Positions 1 to 13,495 of a stretch of 64,000 nucleotides of DNA are shown here, in pieces. The position numbers and the translations under genes are program-made. The notes beneath the pieces were generated by a model that was given only the letters and a program-made list of their open reading frames with translations, did not search any database and was not told where the DNA came from. The DNA comes from Rhyacichthys aspro (lineage: Eukaryota; Chordata; Actinopteri; Gobiiformes; Rhyacichthyidae), in contig CM072159.1 in the NCBI GenBank assembly GCA_036850595.1, positions 8,889,016 through 8,953,015 on the forward strand, read 5' to 3'. How positions within the stretch are numbered: the stretch's first letter is position 1; the number at the start of each line of letters is the position of its first letter.

Positions 1-1302
1 TGGTCATTCATATCAATGAATGCACTGCTCTACATCACTATAGTGTTACGGCAATTGTGTGAAACACTCTACGGTTGCTTTATCCAATATTGTGTTGGCA
101 AACTACAGAATTTCTTATTGCTTCTGTTTTTAAAATAAGACAAAAAATAAAAAGAGACACTCCTGGACTGTGTTTGTTCAATGAATGAAATCTCAGGAGG
201 AAGGAGTGGATTTATTTCAACTTTTCTCGGTCTCTGCCTCTGTCCTGACACATTGACTGTATTAGAGAGCTACACCGACTAAAACAAAAAACACCGGATT
301 ATATGAGAACAAAACTGATATATTTATATAAGAGCTGAAATATATGCAGAATAAGGTTGTGCTTCTCACTGAGGGCAACAGTCTGTGGCTGTTTACATTC
401 ATTATTTTTGGAGAATGAGAAGCATTTTGTGAGGTTAAACTAACAGTAACAGAGCCTCATCAGAGACATATTACTGACATGTATCAACAAAACACTGTTT
501 TTATAGCCAGCGAAATTGTGACTATTCTGACAGTCATTGTTAAAACAAAGTATGATTTTATTCTCGTATCATAACACCTGTACTCTCAGTAGTTGAAGTG
601 TTTCTCTTGCAATGTGGCCATTAACCTACATTATTGTACGATGGGATACATCTAATTACAGAACATTTCATCAAAGGTAAGCTCAGGCAAATGCAGGGTA
701 AATATATATTAATGACTGTCTTTTTATATCTTTACTGACAGTTTTTTGAAGTGACCTAATTTTTATGTGCTTGTCCATTTAGTAAGACTGAAATAAGAAT
801 GTATAACCTTGAGAGGCCAAAACTAGCACTTTGTGTTCAGATGTTAAGTGTCAAAGGTGATCAAAACATTCACGATTTGAAACCAAAGTGAAATGAACTA
901 CTGTGTGTTGCTGCCTCTCTTGTGGGAGACCACTGTGAGGCGCTCTAACAGAGAACTCATTTTGCCTGAAGAACACCACAAATGTCACATGACTGAAAAC
1001 TAAGGTTAGTAAATATATTACAACATCTTATTTCCTATATATTGTTGGGCCCTATACAGCTGTATAAAAAATAAAGATAATTTTTTGGGGCATTTTAGGC
1101 TTTATTTAATAGAGACAGGAACAGATACACAGTAAACAAGGTGACAGAGGGAAGCGACATCAAGCAAACGGACCCTGGTTGGAATTGAACCCAGGTCACT
1201 TGAGTATAGGTGCCCTGCAGCTTATCCTTCTAATTCGTTCATAAGTTTCCATCACAAACATCCCTCATATATATTAGTATAAATGATCAAGATGGTACTG
1301 AC
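1..1302 (-). other. dpysl2 last intron, truncated by window edge
   Basis: Lies between exon 13 and the missing terminal exon. No coding segment resembling the CRMP C-terminus was seen. It contains a retroposon-like fragment at 1086-1215 and is otherwise AT-rich. Confidence 0.7.
1086..1215 (+). repeat. SINE/LINE-tail-like dispersed fish repeat
   Basis: Reads as a T-run, then a stretch about GGCATTTTAGGCTTTATT, a gacagg...gtgacag block, and a segment near gaattgaacccaggtc. That last piece resembles an inverted tRNA B-box, as in many fish SINE-type repeats. A related copy is at 25320-25510, and an antisense fragment at about 5739-5800. Family assignment is by pattern memory only. Confidence 0.55.
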
Positions 1303-1468
1303 CGGACAGACTGAAGCCGGACTGGTGCAGGTTGCGGACCGGCTGGCTGGGCTGTTTGGCAGGGGACGTCTTGGTGGAGGAGACGGGGGTCATGACTTTA
1401 GGAGTGACGGTCACTTCACAAACGGGGCCATCATACAGACCCCTGGGCACGCCCCTCAGCTCAGCCAG
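1303..1468 (-). CDS. dpysl2: dpysl2 exon 13 (C-terminal regulatory tail)
   Basis: Codes residues 489-543 plus one base. It reads LAELRGVPRGLYDGPVCEV, then the Ser/Thr-Pro tail, and ends RNLHQSGFSLSG. The tail keeps the Cdk5/GSK3-type sites T510, T515, S519 and S523. Acceptor CAG lies just above 1468. The donor is GTCAGT just below 1303, a usable but non-optimal donor. The next exon (usually ending in NITSL) was not found in 1-1302. Confidence 0.95.
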
Positions 1469-4400
1469 CTGCAGTGAGTCAGTGCAAGTCAGTTGTGGTA
1501 ATATTCAAAGTTTAAACATCTAAACAAGAACGCGACAGGAGGAGACGTCAGCGTACCCTGCTGCGAGCCTTTATCCTCTTGTAAACGTTGTCGGGGAAGG
1601 GTTTGCGTGGGATGTAGCGTCCACAGCCCTCGCTGACGTGGAGAGTCCCTTCTTCCAGGACAATCTTACCCTGACTGATAACCACCAGGGGACCACCACG
1701 CACCTCAGTGCCCTCGAAGATGTTGTACTCCACAGTCTGTACAGGGGAGACAAAAATGATCAGCTAAACTAATGGTGACAAGGACATAAATTTTGTTTAA
1801 TGACAAAATACGTCTGATGTGTGGTGTGGATGAACAATGGACAAGTAACTAGAAAACCTCAGATATTTTCCTTGGTTTAGGTGAGTTTATTTCATAATGA
1901 GGTGTTTTTTTAAAACGTCTGTCTCCACTGTTTGGTGCCACAAACTTTCTAACATACGCCGTAACACAGTGGATAACCCATGTCTTTAAGTGAACTGATA
2001 AAAACGACAGGCTAGATTTCTGATAAGCTTTTGTAGATTGGATTACTAGCTTCTTAATCAACTGCTCAGATGCTTTATTCCAGTTGCTTGTAAAACACAC
2101 TGCCAGCCACGACTATTTGTTAAATTTCTTCAAAGACAGATAGCATCATCTTCTCCGGCTGCTTTTCCACTGTGTTCACATGATGTAACCTGCTGGAGCA
2201 CATGTGCCGTTTGGACATGAGACAGATTTATGAGGAGCTCACTCCTTCCACCAGTGAGAAACTGCCAGGTCTAATGTTGTGAAACACAGCCAGAAATGTT
2301 GTAGGTTGTGGTTCACATAGAAAAGATTGAATCCAGACAAAAAAGTGATTTCTCTGGATTCTTGATTTCAATTGTTTATCCCATTGCCACAGGCAGCAGT
2401 TTATAGAGGGACAAGGATCACATTTATTGACTTAGATGTGAAGTCTTTCAGATTTCGGGAAGAAGTATAAATGGAACATCACAACGACTTATCAGAGGAC
2501 TAAATAGCCATGTAATCTGGTTCTTGGGTGTGGGCTGGGTGTGGATGGCAGTGTCTGCTGGCCACTGTTTGACCGCTCTCTTCATAAAGCGACAGAAAGG
2601 CTGAGCTCATAGCAGTGAGGGGTGAGCTGTGGTTGAAGTGAGCTCAGCAGTGGGCACTCACTCAAACACTCCACTGAACAAGTTCTCCCATCAATAAAAC
2701 ACAGGATGTCCTCGTCAAATACAACACGGGGAACATGAATAATATTATAAATAGAAGGCTATGTTTGCTGCTGTATTTTTAGATGTAACTTGGCAACAGG
2801 CCTGATGCAAGCACAGTTTTTTTTATTTGGCTGTTTGGAAAAAAAATTAAGTGAATGGTGAGACGCTGTGTGTGTGTCCTTCTTTAGCAGTAGACTTTTT
2901 AACCAACGACTTGAACAGCATGTAGACATTTCCTCTACACTTTGACAAATCCACCTCTGTCCAAAACATTTCTGACCTTCAGACATTCCTTAAATGTACA
3001 GAAACATTCTATTCTATAAACATTAAAGCAGACATCTTCTCAAACAGAGGTCGGCCCAGACAGAACACAAACACAAGTAGAGGAGATACACAGAGATCTG
3101 CTAACTATCAGATATGATTTGTTGCTGTTCTCTGGTACATTTTAAGGATGACATCACTCCTCTGACTCTGTGTGAGGCCCACAGCGAGCAGCAGCCTGAC
3201 AAACTGAAAGAGACATGGAGCTAAACACGAATAAAAAACAAAATATAAACAAAATCAGAGCATCCTGAGTTTCTCTATTACATATAACAGTGCTCTCAAG
3301 TTTACAGATCACATTAATGGAGATCATCAACTTGATGATGAAAGTAAACAGAAAACAAAACAGTGTTTAGTATGATAGATGTCATGAAAAGGTAACAAAC
3401 GTGTGACTGGTACCGAGTTGTGGCTCTTGGCAGAGATGATCTTTGTGACGTCAGGGTCCCACAGCACCAGGTCAGCGTCAGAGCCCACTGCGATGCGGCC
3501 CTTACGAGGATACAGGTTGAAAATCTTGGCAGCGTTGGTGCTTGTCACAGCCACAAATTGGTTCTCGTCCATTTTACCAGTCACCTGAAAGACAAGTGTG
3601 TTTGGCATCAAGTGCAACCCAGAGATTTAGAAACACTTCCTAAGCCTATAATGGATACATACCACACACTTGTCCCAGATGATGGACATCCTCTCCTCGG
3701 TGCCGATGACTCCTTCAGGAATCAAACTGAAGTCGTCTTTGCCCACGGCGCGTTGGGCAGTGTTAAAGGGACAGTGTGCACTTCCTGTCACCTGGAGGTC
3801 TCCGCTGTAGGATCAGATTAAATGTGAATACTAGTTTTAGTTGTAACCGTGCCTGTATGTTTAGACATGCTTGGCCTCATACCAGGAGAGCAGGGAGTTG
3901 AGATAGTCTGGTGTGGTGGGGTCAGGGCTCAGAGGGGGTGAGGTAACGTAGGCTGCAGCTTTGGCCCAGTTCTTACTCCAGTAGTGAGAACCGTCTGTGC
4001 CTAGACTGGCAGTGATTGGTTCTCCATAGACCACAGTACCTAAAGACAAATAGGGCTTTAATCAAATCTGTTTTAGTACCTGGAAACCCTAGCCTAGTAG
4101 AGCAGAGATTTTAGATTTCTTTATGCATTTATGCAGAGTAAACTCGGTACATTTTGACTAACCACAAACTAGAACTGAACTTTTAATAGACAGAATGTAA
4201 AATGTTGTGATACACAGTTGAAAAAATGAAAGACGTCTGTTCAGTTGAAATCCAAACAACAAATCAGATGCGTAAAAAGAGATGTTTGTGGTAAAAACTT
4301 GTGATATTAGAGGTAGTATGCCTCTTCAGTGCTTCACCTTTCTTCCTGGCCTGAGCGATGACATCGGCAGCGCTCTTGCTCATCACCTTGGTCACGTACA

Positions 4401-7400
4401 GAGGACAGTTGGTCTGATTGGCGACTGTCACCGAGCGGTTTACAGCCTCAGCCTCCACCTGGACAAAAGACACACTTATTAAGTGCTTCTGTTCATTTCT
4501 CATCTGAATCAGGTCTCACACCATCAGCAGGATAAATGCCTCCCATAACTTACAAAACAGAAACATCATACACAATATAGTTAAAAGGTCACCAAACCCA
4601 ACTGTGGGAAGTGCTCTTGGTTAAATGGGAAGCTTGTATTTAAATGTAGCTTCTCAGATTTGATTTAATAGGAAGTATTCCAAACTTATGATATGTAACC
4701 TGTTTTATATTTTTTCCTGTTTTACATCCATAGCAACAATATCAAGGCTTCAGTAGACTTTAGCAAATTATTTCAACAAGTGAGATGACAAAATGAATCA
4801 CCGTCAGACACTGCTCCAAAAAGTTAAAAACTACTGTTGGCTTGTCAAGTTGAAAAAGAATCTCTGGATCAGCTTTTTATGCATTTTTTTTTACTTTTGA
4901 ATGCTTCGTTACAGCAGTGACTGAAAAGACTCCAAGTCATTTGCTTAATACCTGGACAGAACGAAAGAAAATTTCATTGCGAAATATGGTCCCTTTAATC
5001 TCAGCAACATTTATGAGTTAGTAAGATGTGTTGCCTAGGAGACTAAAGCTGAACTTTCCATCTCTTTTACATTACATTGTGACTTTATGGGTTATGAGGA
5101 GGTCGTATCCTCTCACATGAATGAACACAGGAGGTTTGAAGAATACAGACTGTCTGCAGAGTTGAGTCATGTAATACTGCTGTAGTGAGAATAAGTATCT
5201 GGGGGACACTGACCTTCCAGACACATATAAAACTCCACTCTTCTCTCAGTTGACGGTGTCTTACCTCCTCAGGTCGGCTCAGGACGTGTCCCTCAGGTCC
5301 AGTGATGCCCTGCGACAGGATCCTACGCTGCTCCTGAAAACACACATCACAGAAATCTGACTGAGAAATTTAAGTCAACATTAATATTTTTAAAAGATAA
5401 TTACAAGTGGTCAGCTGTAGTCGTTCTGTTTGTTCTGTTGGAATTGTCTGTGTCTAAATGTTTTTTACTTTTCACACATGAACTAGTGCTCCAGATTCTA
5501 ACAGTAGATTTAAGTTTTTTGTAATGGTTTAACTAATGTAAGCAAAAGAGTTGACACAGAGCTACACTGTGAATCATCAATTAGTCCTCAAATGTCCATT
5601 TTCTCATTATATTACTAACTCTTGTTTATGAAAGCCCTAATTGTTCAGTTCTTCCTAAAAGAGTACAATGGAAAACGTAATGCCAGAAGTTCATATTAAC
5701 TATTTTGCACAAGCTTTCTCAATTTACTGAAAACATATCATTCCCATCCCCTCTCTCTCACCCTGCTTACTGTCCTGTTAAATAAAGGCAAAAAGCCCAA
5801 AAATATCTTTAAAAAACCCCAAAACACTTCATTTGTTGCAGTTTTTCACCTAAAATGAAATGCAATGAAACTACAGGCTTTCAGAAAAATAAGACTTGGC
5901 TACAAGTTCAGAATTGTTGTGCACTTGCGAACCATCACTCAGGAAACATTAAAAAAGCAGGTTCTGGTTCAATCTAAGCTGCTGACTCATTCACAGGTGC
6001 ATTATGATGCTCTGACCACAAACAGCTGCCAGATGTAAACCCTGATCTCTGTGAATATTCTTCCAAATCTGTGTGTCATTGCCAGCTCAGCGTCAAACAC
6101 TTCATTACTTCATGTGGAGAAAGTGTTGTGTCATCTCTTTATAAAATACAGACAGGCTTTATGTGAGAGCTGTGTTGACAAACACCAGGCCTTAGAGTTT
6201 GGGAACAGAAACAGGCAGGGTTCTTCTCCAGATGCACCATGGTAAGTGTCCTACCTCAGCAACAATGTCCCCGTTTTCAGCGTGGACTTGGGCTATGGCC
6301 CCCAGATCCCGGATCACACTGAACACCTCATAGACCTGCAATAAATTATATATAATGTTTAGCAAATGTAGTAATACGATTGCTATCTAGATATCAGTAT
6401 ATTTGCTGAAATCACCGTGTTGGGGTGCTTATGTGTTGGAAAGTTCATGCAAGTTAACTTCTTAGGGTGTTTAGTGGTTGTAAAAGGAGGGTATAAATCA
6501 AATGATAGGGACACAACTTGGAGGTCCAGTAAGTTGGCAAATTTTCTGTCATCTTAATCTGATTTCCTTGTAAATCTACCTGACAAGATATTATTTGGTA
6601 TTTGTGTATTTAATAATAGATGTTAAAGCCTTCTTAATTTAGAATAATCTTTAGTAATTACAATGTTTTAATCATGTGCAGAGTGAACCTTACCTGTGAG
6701 TCTGTGAGCTGGAAGAGATCCTTGTAAACCAGATAAACCAGGAAGGAGTTTACACCTGACACACACAAGTAAGTAATTAGTGAGAAAACATGTTTATCAA
6801 ACATTATTAGTAATTACTATTTTCTGTTTAAGAAACTATTTGGTGTATTGAACATAATTGCCTCTAGAGGTCGTTATTCCTCTTTTCTCAATTAATTATT
6901 CTGCTGTGTGTGGTAAAAATACAGGTTTGCTCATTACTCATTTCCTCCTGTTTTTTGTGTGGAAATCCTACCATGATCTTTGACCAACGACTCCATCTCC
7001 TCCTGCAGGCCTCTGTGCCACTCGGTGATGTCCATGTGCAGCGAATAGTCGCAGCAGGACTTACTGTCAGCCCATTCGCGCCACTGCTCGAAGGCCGTGA
7101 TGAGACTGGCACCAGGCTCAGGAACCACATGGTCAACTGTCAACAAACACAAAAATTTGCTGTTATAATTTCATTTAATTAAAGTTGCTTAATAGCCTCA
7201 TCTCACAATTCCCCAAATCCACAGTCTCTGTGTCTTGTCTACCACAGACTTAGACTTAACTTTTTTTGATCCACAGGGGAAATGTTTAGTCACTGTAGCT
7301 CATTTTCACAAAAAACATATGTGCAAGAATGGAAAATATGGAACATATACTTAAGAGAATGTGAATGAAATGACCTTGATTGAATTCAATATGATTCACA

Positions 7401-7469
7401 TTTCTGGTGTGATGTGTGTATTTGTAGCAATAGACTGCTACACAATTTCCTTCGGGATTAATAAAGTAT

Positions 7470-7504
<35 letters not shown>

Positions 7505-10500
7505 ATATTATTTTATTCTATATACAGATATGCTACATTTGCGATTGTCTGAACTGCTCTGTCTAAACACTAACTATTTTCAAATTTATGTGAATAATTA
7601 TGACATTTCTAACATAATGTACATAGCATTGAGGTTGACAAATGTCAAATTCACATGTCTAACACATTTTAGGTGTATTGATGTTTTTTAATCAGCTGTT
7701 GCGACGTCCCACTCCATCTCAACTGTGGAGCGACATTGAGGCCACCACACTGGCACATATTAGAGGCCCACTGAGAGCTGTCTGACCCTGTGAGCGTTAA
7801 AGGAGTCAGAGCTGTGCCCAAAGGCGACAGAGATGCACTGCCAGTGTTTGTTCTGCAGTGAAGGAGGAGCTGCTGACTCAGCCCTGAGAGAGCCAGCGTC
7901 GGGCTGGAACTGGATTTCATTTGGCCCCGGTGACTTTTAGCATTACCTAACCATTTTATCATGGAGCTTATTTAAATACAGCATATGGTTTTGATTCAAT
8001 AAGAGACAAATATAATAGAGGGCTTTTAGGAACTTATTTATACAAAAACTTCATAAATCAGAACTCCCAGCTGAAAAGACAAGCAGGCTCTGTCTGAATG
8101 GGCTCACAAATAGTACTAAAGAGACTAGTGCAGACTGACAGCAGAATACTTGCCGTCTGTTTGTCTGTCCACAGTCTAATGATTTCACCTCTTGGCCTGG
8201 CGCTCTCAGCAGTCAGCAGCTCATGACTCTCAGTCGTCACTGCAGATGGACCGTTTATATTTTGGCTTATCCACAAATACGTCTGGCACACATCCTGCCC
8301 TCATTAAAATCATTCAGATTAAACAAATCAGTGGTGAAGAGGCTCTCATCTCATTGAAGCAACAGGACTCACTGATCATGGTGGTGCCTCCAGCCAGTGC
8401 TGCTTTGGTTCCCTGATAAAAGTCATCAGCAGATGTCATGCCTCTGTCGGGCATCTGAAACCGTGTGTGTACATCAATACCGCCAGGCATCAACATGCGG
8501 CCATGGGCATCGATGGTTTTCACCCCGCCAGGTACGATGAGGTTCTCCCCAATTTGTCTGAAACAAAAAGGTTTGGTTTGTTTTAAATGGACATTCAGCC
8601 AATGTCAGAGTTTGAATTGAGCAAAATACTACACTGAGTTTTTTTCCACTGACAATTAGATTCTTATTTTTATAATACATCAAGGAAGATCTACCTGGTT
8701 GCATATTTGATTCTTTTCCTGTTTGTTTAACTGTTAAAATATACTGATTTAACCTCCTTGAGCTCTTTGATGAGTGAGATGCCTTGAGACCTAAAAACTA
8801 TTTCCTGATACTACTGAATAGTTTTACTTGACTGAAATACTTCTTAACTATTTTCCAGGCTATCCAGTAAAGAACTTACTTGATGACTCCATCCTCCATG
8901 TAAATGTCAGCGCAGAAGGACTGGTCATCATTCACAATCTTGGCCCCTTTGATCAGAAGACGATCGCTCTGAAAGACAATCAGTCTCTCTTTAAACATTA
9001 GACAAAAGGCGGCAACTAAATACTTCAGTTCAAGACAAGCTTTAAAGTACACTTATAAGTGTAAAAAAAAAGGATCAAGTCGAGATTTAATACAAGATGT
9101 TTTGGGAAATGTAGTCTGGTATTTAAAAACAAACACTGCAAACGTGAGTCCATTGGCCTTTTGGGAGGCGCTTAGATAAGAAACACATGGCTCGTCCTGG
9201 CACACTTTCACAAACAGATGAGACAGAGCACAGTTCAGTGTAATGTCTGGATCAGAGTTTCTTTGTGAGTGTTTTAATAATGACAGTGTTTATACTGTTA
9301 GGAGGGTATTTGAAAATAAGTGAGGGGGATTTACTGCAACAACTTCAGCAGTAATTCTTATTTAAAAGAAAAGATTTCAATTGGTATCCTCCTCCAATTT
9401 CAAAATCTACTGTCAATCTGCTGTTGTCTAGTCACTGGTTTGTTCATAGCACATCAGCATGTCCCTGCTGGGCTATCATAGCTAACTAACTTCCACTCAT
9501 CAAAACAGGAGCTAAATCAATATTGATATATTACAATTGAATCAGGACTAAACCAGGACTAAAACACAACTAAACCTGACTGAACCTGAACTAAACCATG
9601 ACTTTAGACGGACCACAGATTGATTTAAAGCTGTTTTGATGATGATTTTGACACAAAATGTAAATGTCTATCACATAGAAGACCATAACCTCTTCTCAAT
9701 TATTGAGATATCAGTCTTACCGACCGTGGAGCTTTAGTCCCAAGGCTAAGAACAGTTCATTTGTATGTTTTCAACACTTACTAAAGCAAATATATTACTC
9801 CTCCAGTCTCGAGAAGATAGAACAAAAAATTATAAGTTTATGTAGTTAGTAGCTAGTATTCTGTAATATGTTTTATTCTCTTCTAGTGGCCAGATAGATG
9901 TTAAGGGTGGCATCACACTACATGAGAAATTTCAGGCCACTTTGTTATTTAAATCTGAAAGAAAACGTCTGAAAGTGGTTGTCTGTTGTGTTTGGTTCCA
10001 GTGGTCTTTGATTATTTTGAATTAATAAATGCAAATGCTGTAACACAAAACATATGTGTGTCAATTCTGTCGTTCAAAGTCCTGCTCTGATGGTTGGGGA
10101 ATGTACCAGAGACGTGTTTTGGAAAGATAAGGAGGCTCAGTACGTTTCACAGGCAGTCCAAACATGAGCCGCTAATGTAAGCCCTTTTTGAATTCAATTA
10201 GAGAACAATGAGAGCCCCCCTTCTTCCCTATACCCTCCCAGACAGACAGGACAACGCACCAACCAGAGCTGAGAGCATGTAATCAATCATCCACGCGCCT
10301 GTTGTGTGCCAAGGCACGGGAGAGGGAGGGGGGTCCTGTCACCCACTTAAACCCCTGCTGTCTCCCCAGAGTCCCCCCTCAGTCAGGGCAGACCCTGGTC
10401 CAAAAAGGGAGTGGCGGCTCTGGTCACAAGACCCAGCATCCCGACAAACAAAGGCTGCTCTGTTCAGGCCGCTGTCGATCTCTGCTTCAGACCAAAACCC

Positions 10501-13232
10501 TGAGTCCACGGCTGTCAACCAACGCCCCGTCCCACCACTGCTTTACTCACAGACTACCACAGTGGGCTTTGGTTTAGGATTGAAATATTTATGTGACCTT
10601 AAATGAATGTGGCTACATGTCTTTGCCTTTATCAAAATAACTTTTTTTTACTTTTGTTTTTATTTGATAATTACAAAAGCCAAGGTGCAGACTTTCACCA
10701 AGGCCCATAATTTACTCTTCCTAATTCAATTGAGACTTTATAGTATTCATCATATTTTCCTCCTAGTTAGTGTTATTGCTTACAGCAAGTCAGATCAGTT
10801 TTATTTAGATATCCTCAAGAAAAGGTGAACTGCAATGTTTTACTGTGCCATCAAAATGTCATATATTATTGTAAATAGTGACAGTCAAGCAACACAGAAT
10901 TACTGAGTTGAAAAAAGACTTCTGACTTGTTTCTAGGTAATAACTGAGTCATGCGTGAATAGCACATGAACACACGTGGGCACAGCACCTTCCAAGGAGA
11001 ACATGAATGAAACATAAGCTAAGGTACATGGCATTAAACTTTCTAATGCCATGTAAGAAGACATCATCTCTAAACAAGCAGCATGTACAATGTCTCTTCA
11101 TCAGGCTAAAAATGTGTGGCTGTTGTGCTCAACGTTGTCCCAGCCCAGTTCTGGGAGCATACAACCAATATTTAGTCCCACCTTAGCTCACCAACAGTTC
11201 AGCATTGAATCACAATTGTTGGTTCAACAAAAAGAAAGTCAAATGCCATTTCAGTCAGATTAAGACAATTACATGCATTTTAAGGTCAGATTATAGTTGA
11301 ACTATGGCAATTATTCAGATATCTCTAGTGCCACATAATAATACAATAGAAGATAGAAGTTATGTGGCTTTGTACCATTTCCTAAGTGTGAGAAGCCAAT
11401 GTCAACAGTGCCAATATTCCACATAATTTACTTAACATCTGAATAGAATAAATAACTTAATATTTTATGATGATGATGATGATGTATAAAGATACAACAT
11501 TATTACAATATAATATTAACAATGTAAAATAATATTGATAATGTTGAACATTAAATTAGAATGGCTTTAGTGTAGACTGTTAGATCTGTTACTATTCAGT
11601 TCCATTTTGGGGCTTTCCGCTGCTAAAGTACTTTTAGTGTAAGTCTGCTGACAGCCGTAGCTTTGGGCTATAACATAATCCTGACATACTGCAGCCAGTC
11701 ATTTCCTGTGCGGCGTTGTCCTCCTGCTTTTGTAATGACCTATTTTTAAAAGCATGATAGACGCACACACACAATACATTAGCGATAGTGCTGACGGAGC
11801 AGGTTTGAAAATGCTTTGCAGTTGTCGTCTGAAGGCGTGGCACAGGCCTGACTTCGTCGAGTGGTCTGGCATTGCTCCAGTCCACTGCTGGCCCCGAACT
11901 CATCCAACAACGACCCTTGGATCAGCCCTTACATCACCAGTGCTGTCCTAACTGTCATTATCACATTACCACAGCACTGTGCCAACACTTCTGCAGCGGG
12001 CGCTCATATTCACAGATACACATTTACCCTTTCAGAGGCAATTATCTAAACGTAAACCCCAAAGAAGGGTACGTTTTGATCCATGAGAGAATATGATCTG
12101 ACAAATTCCTACTGAGAGAGTCATGTTCTGTCTTACCCCTGGATTTCTATCCTTTCTACACTGGTCTCTCAAAACAAACGTGTGGTTTCAGCAGACCACT
12201 AAGACCAAAAATAAGTAGAATATCGACATTTTCCACCTAGCATCTAATAATGGTTCACGTCTGTTACTGTAAAGTTAAAAAAAACACTGATTTTCTGTAT
12301 ACTGCTATATTTCGGTCAAACCGCGCACCTGTACAACAAAGCTAGTCCCCTAGGTCTCTTCTTCTCCGTCTGGATCAGTGGTATCACAAAGCTCGTTATC
12401 CACTTGTTGACTTAAGCCTGGGTTTCTCTGTGGAACTGTGAGTGTGGCGACCATCACAGCCACAGGTCGACTTTTGCACCAGCAGCTTGTTTCTGCCTGT
12501 TCACTGAGCTGATTGTTCACTGAGCTGTGTTTCTATCCTCCATCTGAAACTTAACCTGTTAGGTACTACACTAACCTCTTAATCCAGAGTGTATACTATG
12601 GTATAATTTAATACAAAAAAAAAGTTAGTATAACACTAATTATGACAACACTGTGGAAGCTAAAGAATGTTTAAACATTTTTAAATGTTTAAAAATCTGA
12701 GGACAAAATGTATATCGCATGAACACTTGAGTTTTTACATCTACATTTCTGTGACAATGTTGTAAGAGGAGTCACACTGTGCTAACCTATTTGCTGCAAA
12801 AATTTACAGAACATTTGGGACAAAGGACACTTAGATGTACACTTGTGTAACTGTACATGTGTGTGATGGACATTTCTGAGGTTGTTCAGTGTGTCTGATT
12901 GTATTGGACCAGAGCCAAACATGACAGTGACCTCTGTTTCATGGGAACAGCTCACAAACAGGAAGTGGACAGCGCTGAATGGGTCATATGTTACTAAACT
13001 GATGCTTGTTCGTCCCGCACAAAACCAAAAACAGGGTTCTCAAATAGAATTGAAACCAGGACTTGAAGTTGTAAAGAGAACAAGAGCGAGAGGAACACGG
13101 CAAGTGAAAACAAAGTAGAAAGAATTGATTTTATGCTGAATTTATCCAAAGTGATAACATACCACCGATGTTCAGGTGAAATCAGACATCTTGAACTGGA
13201 GAGAAGAAAAGTCAGCTGATCAAAAGGAGCTG

Positions 13233-13286
<54 letters not shown>

Positions 13287-13457
13287 CAGCTCCAGTTCAA
13301 GATGTCTGATTTCACCTGAACATCGGTGGTATGTTATCACTTTGGATAAATTCAGCATAAAATCAATTCTTTCTACTTTGTTTTCACTTGCCGTGTTCCT
13401 CTCGCTCTTGTTCTCTTTACAACTTCAAGTCCTGGTTTCAATTCTATTTGAGAACCC

Positions 13458-13495
<38 letters not shown>

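Noticed and set aside
1..1302. Terminal dpysl2 exon
   Set aside because: Searched by eye on the minus strand for the RIVAPPGGR-NITSL ending. Nothing fits, so it is taken to lie off the window.
3414..8968. Assignment as dpysl3 or crmp1
   Set aside because: Exon 4 and exon 7-9 residues and the linkage to bnip3l and ppp2r2a fit DPYSL2 better.
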